Below, one piece after another: positions 60,832 to 64,000 of a DNA stretch of 64,000 nt (positions are counted from its first letter, which is position 1; each line of letters starts with the position of its first letter). Source of the stretch: Ktedonobacter sp. SOSP1-85 (GTDB lineage Bacteria > Chloroflexota > Ktedonobacteria > Ktedonobacterales > Ktedonobacteraceae); contig NZ_BNJI01000001.1 of the NCBI RefSeq assembly GCF_016587415.1, positions 3,387,501-3,451,500 on the forward strand, read 5' to 3'. The position numbers and the translations under genes are program-made. A model generated the notes under the pieces. That model saw only the letters and a program-made list of their open reading frames with translations, was not told the origin of the DNA and did no database searches.

Positions 60832-62019
60832 TTACATTGGATTGGATTCGGCTCCGCCACTCAGGCCTGGATTGATATACTGATATATAGATGGGTCTAT
60901 GGGTGACCTCAGAGTGCCTTCTGCCGTCTCCTGCACGATATAATCCACGACATCGCGCAGTTCCTGGCGCTGGCGATAGATCCGTCTCTGCCTCATTGCA
61001 CCATTGCCCTCACGCAACGTTTTCTGGATCAGCGTCGAAACCTCTTGCCAGTCGTCAGAGGCCTCCAGCGATGGGCGCAGGAAGGTCAGGAAGCGCTCAA
61101 TCATGACTGGCGCGGGCACGGTCTCTTGCATGTGCACATCTAGCAGGTCACCCTCCAGGCCGTAGCGCGCGGCGCGCCAGTGGGCCATGCGTAAGAGCTC
61201 CATACGGATTGGCTCCGCTTGCTGGCCCTGGATCACCTGCTCGTGACAGGCGCGAATCAGGGCGCGTATGAGGGCGGTGGCCATGACCGCTTCATCAATA
61301 GTCAGACAGACGTCCGCGATGCGCACCTCAACGGTAGGATAGCGTTCAGAGAGGCGAATATCCCAATAAATCTTGGTTGGATCATCGATACTGCGCGTCT
61401 TGACCAGGAGTTGGAGCAGATTATCATAATCTCGCAGCGAGGAGAAATGCTGTGGCAGGCCCGACTGTGGCCAGCGCCCCCAGTGGGGGATGCGATAGCT
61501 GGCATAGCCTGTATCCAGGCCGCACCAGAAGGGCGAGTTCGCGGTAAGCGCGATCAGCGGTGAAAGCCAGGTCCGAGCCTGGTTCATGATTTGGAGTCCA
61601 AGCTCGCGTTGACTGATGCCGACATGCACATGGCAGCCAAAGATGGCCTGTTCGCGTGCCAGCTGTTGGTAATCGCGTTCAAGAGCCAGGTAGCGAGCAC
61701 GAGGCGTGAAGGGTTGCTCTTGCCAGAGGGAGAACGGGTGCGTCCCCGAAGAGGCAATGCGTTTATGAAAGACGTGGGCTGCGTCTATGACCGCGCTACG
61801 CAAACGCGTAAGCTGATTTCTGACTTCGGCCAGGCTCGCGCATACGGGAGTTGCGACCTCGACCTGTGACAGCTGAATTTCGAGTTGTACATCCTTGCCC
61901 AGTGTTTTTTGCGCTTCCTGCACAACTTCTTCCGCTATCGAATCCAGTTCTCGACTGGTCGGGTCGACAATTTGATACTCCTCCTCAACCCCCAGCGAGA
62001 ATACTTCGGTAGTGGACAT
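60832..62019 (-). CDS. Carboxylate-amine ligase, YbdK/GCS2 family
   Basis: The 395-residue enzyme is of the glutamate-cysteine ligase 2 type: FSLGVEEEYQIVDP at the start (ATP and metal Glu residues), QVEVATPVCASLAEVRNQL, SSGTHPFSLWQEQPFTPRARY, CHVHVGI and ADVCLTIDEAVMATALI. Family members join glutamate to cysteine or another amine weakly, and some make the first step of thiol cofactors. Neither glutathione synthetase nor a second thiol gene is next to it. Confidence 0.94.
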   Translation of the reverse strand: MSTTEVFSLGVEEEYQIVDPTSRELDSIAEEVVQEAQKTLGKDVQLEIQLSQVEVATPVCASLAEVRNQLTRLRSAVIDAAHVFHKRIASSGTHPFSLWQEQPFTPRARYLALERDYQQLAREQAIFGCHVHVGISQRELGLQIMNQARTWLSPLIALTANSPFWCGLDTGYASYRIPHWGRWPQSGLPQHFSSLRDYDNLLQLLVKTRSIDDPTKIYWDIRLSERYPTVEVRIADVCLTIDEAVMATALIRALIRACHEQVIQGQQAEPIRMELLRMAHWRAARYGLEGDLLDVHMQETVPAPVMIERFLTFLRPSLEASDDWQEVSTLIQKTLREGNGAMRQRRIYRQRQELRDVVDYIVQETAEGTLRSPIDPSIYQYINPGLSGGAESNPM

Positions 62020-62069
62020 GGGTTTGTCTCCTTATGTGAAGGATGAAGTACGTTTCATTTTGGGGGATA

Positions 62070-62121
62070 GTGTTGTATTGAGTGGGGGTTGCGCTTTGCT
62101 CGTCCCCATTCAATACAACAC
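62070..62121. terminator. 17-bp hairpin between the ligase and RAM-domain genes
   Basis: TGTTGTATTGAGTGGGG (62071-62087) pairs with 62104-62120, one G-T pair. It lies between divergent genes, so its role as terminator is unclear. Confidence 0.65.
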
Positions 62122-62208
62122 CACCTTTCTCTTGTCGGTTTCTGGTGTTGCATGATAGAGTAGAAATACTACATACAAACTTTGAAGAAAGGGCAAGGTC
62201 GAGACTCT

Positions 62209-62487
62209 ATGCTATCCGCGATAGTGTTAATCAATGTAGCGCGTGGGCAGGTCAATGAGACCGCGCAACGACTGTTAGAGATTAACGGCGTCTCTGATGT
62301 GTACTCTGTTACTGGCGAATATGACCTGGTCGCGTTGGTGCGTGTGACGCAGTACGATGATCTGTCAACGGTGGTGACGACGCATATGCAGAAGATCTCC
62401 TCCATCGAAAAGACCCATACGCTGATGGCCTTTAAGTGCTTTTCGCGCGCAGACCTGCAACAGGCCTGGGATATTGGTATCGAGTAA
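62209..62487 (+). CDS. Stand-alone Lrp/AsnC effector-binding (RAM) domain protein
   Basis: The ATG at 62209 gives 92 residues: MLSAIVLINVARGQVNETAQ, DVYSVTGEYDLVALVRVT, and IEKTHTLMAFKCFS. This is the alpha-beta RAM domain of Lrp/AsnC proteins without the DNA-binding part. Such SMLA-type proteins bind amino acids or assemble into rings. It is followed at 17 bases by a GNAT acetyltransferase gene and may be cotranscribed. Confidence 0.9.
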   Translation: MLSAIVLINVARGQVNETAQRLLEINGVSDVYSVTGEYDLVALVRVTQYDDLSTVVTTHMQKISSIEKTHTLMAFKCFSRADLQQAWDIGIE

Positions 62488-62504
62488 GGATAAGGGATCG
62501 TTGC

Positions 62505-63068
62505 ATGCTTCTCTCTACCGCTCGTCTCCAACTGCGTGAATTCGAGGAGGACGATTGGCAGGCCGTACAGGCCTATCAGAACGATCTACTCTATCTGCGC
62601 TATACTCCCTGGACGTACCGCACAGAAGGGGATGCGCGCGATTTTGTGCAGATGTTTATTAACTGGCGTGAAGAGCGCCCTCGCTACCGCTACCAGTTCG
62701 CTGTGGTCTTGCCAGAGAGCAGTACACTGATCGGTAATGGCGGTATTCGCTCAACGCATGCGCAACCCTGGGAGGCCCATATCGGCTATGAATTGGCCTC
62801 CACACACTGGGGCCATGGCTATGCTACCGAGGTTGCGCACGCGTTGCTCGACTTCGGTTTCAACGAGTTACGCCTGCATCGTATCTACGCGCAATGCGTC
62901 GTCGAAAACACTGCTTCAGCGCATGTCCTGGAAAAGATAGGCATGCGCCTGGAGGGGCACTTGCGCGAAAATGGCTGGATGCAAGAACGCTGGTGGGACA
63001 CCCTCGTCTATGGCATTCTCGCCAGCGAATGGCGTGCTCAGCAAGCAAATGACTCTCTTTCCGTATAA
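62505..63068 (+). CDS. GNAT-family N-acetyltransferase (RimJ/RimL type)
   Basis: The start at 62505 (MLLSTARLQLREFEEDDWQA) follows AAGGG. The 187-residue protein has the RimJ/L opening, the acetyl-CoA site HWGHGYATEVAHALLDFGF (Q/R-x-x-G-x-G/A variant with HGY) and VENTASAHVLEKIGMRLEG. It likely acetylates an amino group on a small molecule or protein N-terminus. Confidence 0.93.
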   Translation: MLLSTARLQLREFEEDDWQAVQAYQNDLLYLRYTPWTYRTEGDARDFVQMFINWREERPRYRYQFAVVLPESSTLIGNGGIRSTHAQPWEAHIGYELASTHWGHGYATEVAHALLDFGFNELRLHRIYAQCVVENTASAHVLEKIGMRLEGHLRENGWMQERWWDTLVYGILASEWRAQQANDSLSV

Positions 63069-63092
63069 GCGGCACCGGATATACTACATATA

Positions 63093-63905
63093 CTACGAGA
63101 ACCCGTTGACAATGTTCAATAAGTGATAGGTCAGCCACCAGCCGTAGCCTAGCATGGCCACCATGGCCACATAGGCTACGGCTATTATGACTTTCGTGCG
63201 GCCACGAGCAGGGAGCACCCGGTAGGGTGGCTTGCGCATATTAACGACGGTTAAGGTCACGCTGACAATAACTAGTACCAGGGTAATCAGGCTAAAGACG
63301 CTCTCCAGGGGCGACCTGGTCGAAAATGAATCAAAGAGTAAGAATATACCCAGGGGAATGCCCAGCAAGAAGAGCCACTTCGAGATCAGCGGCGCGACCC
63401 GCCCTCCGTCCAGCGGGTGCAGAGGCAAGAGGTTGAGTAGATTCAGATAGAAGCCAACATTTGCCAGTACCAGCCAGAAGTGTCCCCCATCGAGCAGAAA
63501 ACAGAGCCGGGGGATCAGCGTATTGATACTCGTAAAGACAGGACCGTAGCAACTACGCGCGCTCACATACCATGATATTCCATAGCAGAAAATAGCTCCC
63601 AGCCCTCCCAGAAAGGGGCCTGCCAGCGCGACAAAGGTAATATCTGCGGGCTTGCGTAGCCTGGGCATGGCCACGAACGCGCCAATAAGCGGAATGAAAT
63701 ATGGCCCCCTTGCAGGTAATTTCTTGATGCGTAGCGCCAGCAGATGCCCCAGTTCATGGACCAGGAGCAGCAGCATAAAGGCAATCGCCAGAGGCCATGA
63801 GCGAAAGATCAAGCCCAGCACCAGGGTGCTAACGATCAGAGAGAGGATCGCAAGCGTTTGTTGGAGCCAGAAGCGCGCTTGAGGCGAGAGGGGACGTTTC
63901 TGCAC
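63093..63905 (-). CDS. Site-2 protease-type (M50) membrane metalloprotease
   Basis: The 270-residue protein has six or more hydrophobic helices. The zinc motif is VHELGHLLA (HExxH, about residues 45-49) in one helix and LPLHPLDGGRVAP (LDG with the third ligand Asp) in a later one. Members cut substrates within the membrane. The start is a GTG at 63905 with a weak site. It ends close to, and convergent with, the acetyltransferase gene. Confidence 0.9.
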   Translation of the reverse strand: MQKRPLSPQARFWLQQTLAILSLIVSTLVLGLIFRSWPLAIAFMLLLLVHELGHLLALRIKKLPARGPYFIPLIGAFVAMPRLRKPADITFVALAGPFLGGLGAIFCYGISWYVSARSCYGPVFTSINTLIPRLCFLLDGGHFWLVLANVGFYLNLLNLLPLHPLDGGRVAPLISKWLFLLGIPLGIFLLFDSFSTRSPLESVFSLITLVLVIVSVTLTVVNMRKPPYRVLPARGRTKVIIAVAYVAMVAMLGYGWWLTYHLLNIVNGFS

Positions 63906-64000
63906 TGTTCACCGTTTCTCAGATTAGCTTTTTGTGATTATCCTCCCTTAATTATAACCCGCTGACCCGGCAAAAAGTAAAGGTGTGTCGGTGTGGGTTT
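63906..64000. other. Window edge, no gene seen
   Basis: The last 95 bases hold the promoter side of the M50 gene. TTAATTATAA near 63948 is AT-rich. Confidence 0.5.

Overview
The window looks like a chromosomal segment of a soil-type, GC-moderate bacterium, most probably a member of the Chloroflexota class Ktedonobacteria. This is inference from gene content: F420-type luciferase-like oxidoreductase, ECF42-type sigma factor with a DGPF partner, CoA-transferase III, TMEM175, Rad50-like/NurA pair, an ORF-less group II intron, IS elements and many dispersed repeats. No rRNA or single-copy phylogenetic marker is present to prove it.

Layout. 1-2.3 kb: 5' part of an SRPBCC gene, then molybdate transporter genes modA-modB. 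2.3-8 kb: a 13-repeat TPR protein, a small membrane protein, a TetR regulator with a clear sigma70 promoter and operator, and a GT39-like glycosyltransferase. 8.5-14.9 kb: six minus-strand genes (two NmrA-like paralogues, an unknown enzyme, a flavin reductase, an acyl-CoA-dehydrogenase-fold monooxygenase, an SDR) facing a divergent TetR gene with two matching operators, probably an inducible oxidation or detoxification cluster. 15.3-18.2 kb: a DGPF protein, an ECF42-type sigma factor and a luciferase-like oxidoreductase, with a duplicated head-to-head promoter that also points at a 19-residue ORF containing three VWFP repeats. 18.2-24 kb: IS3 relic, membrane protein, coaA, a TIR-domain membrane protein and ftsH.

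24.4-26.2 kb: two initiator tRNA genes, a CAT tRNA and a tRNA with anticodon TAT, plus a broken DUF4352 lipoprotein and a VanZ-like protein. 26.4-28.6 kb: a TMEM175 gene split by an intact IS50-group element with a 9-bp target duplication. 28.6-32.2 kb: copper module copZ-csoR / copA with CsoR-type operators. 32.4-39.5 kb: Rad50/SbcC-like ATPase, NurA nuclease, CpXC protein, MogA/MoaB and a WD40 protein. 39.7-49.2 kb: M16 peptidase, an unknown membrane protein, a three-gene ABC-2 exporter, HIT hydrolase, HxlR regulator, frameshifted modC and a small membrane protein. 49.5-64 kb: ROK protein, membrane pseudokinase, frameshifted asparaginase-2 with a group II intron in its leader, PadR, COG2521-type methyltransferase, aminotransferase, M20 peptidase and CaiB-like CoA-transferase (overlapping pair), SprT-like protein, carboxylate-amine ligase, a stand-alone Lrp/AsnC effector domain, GNAT acetyltransferase and M50 protease.

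Two features run through the whole window. First, most transcription-unit ends carry long, usually perfect hairpins (17-35 bp stems), each with its own stem sequence but often the same core GCC-NNN-GGC. Second, at least four families of palindromic dispersed repeats sit between genes. Three or four genes are broken by single missing bases in homopolymer runs, which may be sequencing error rather than gene decay.
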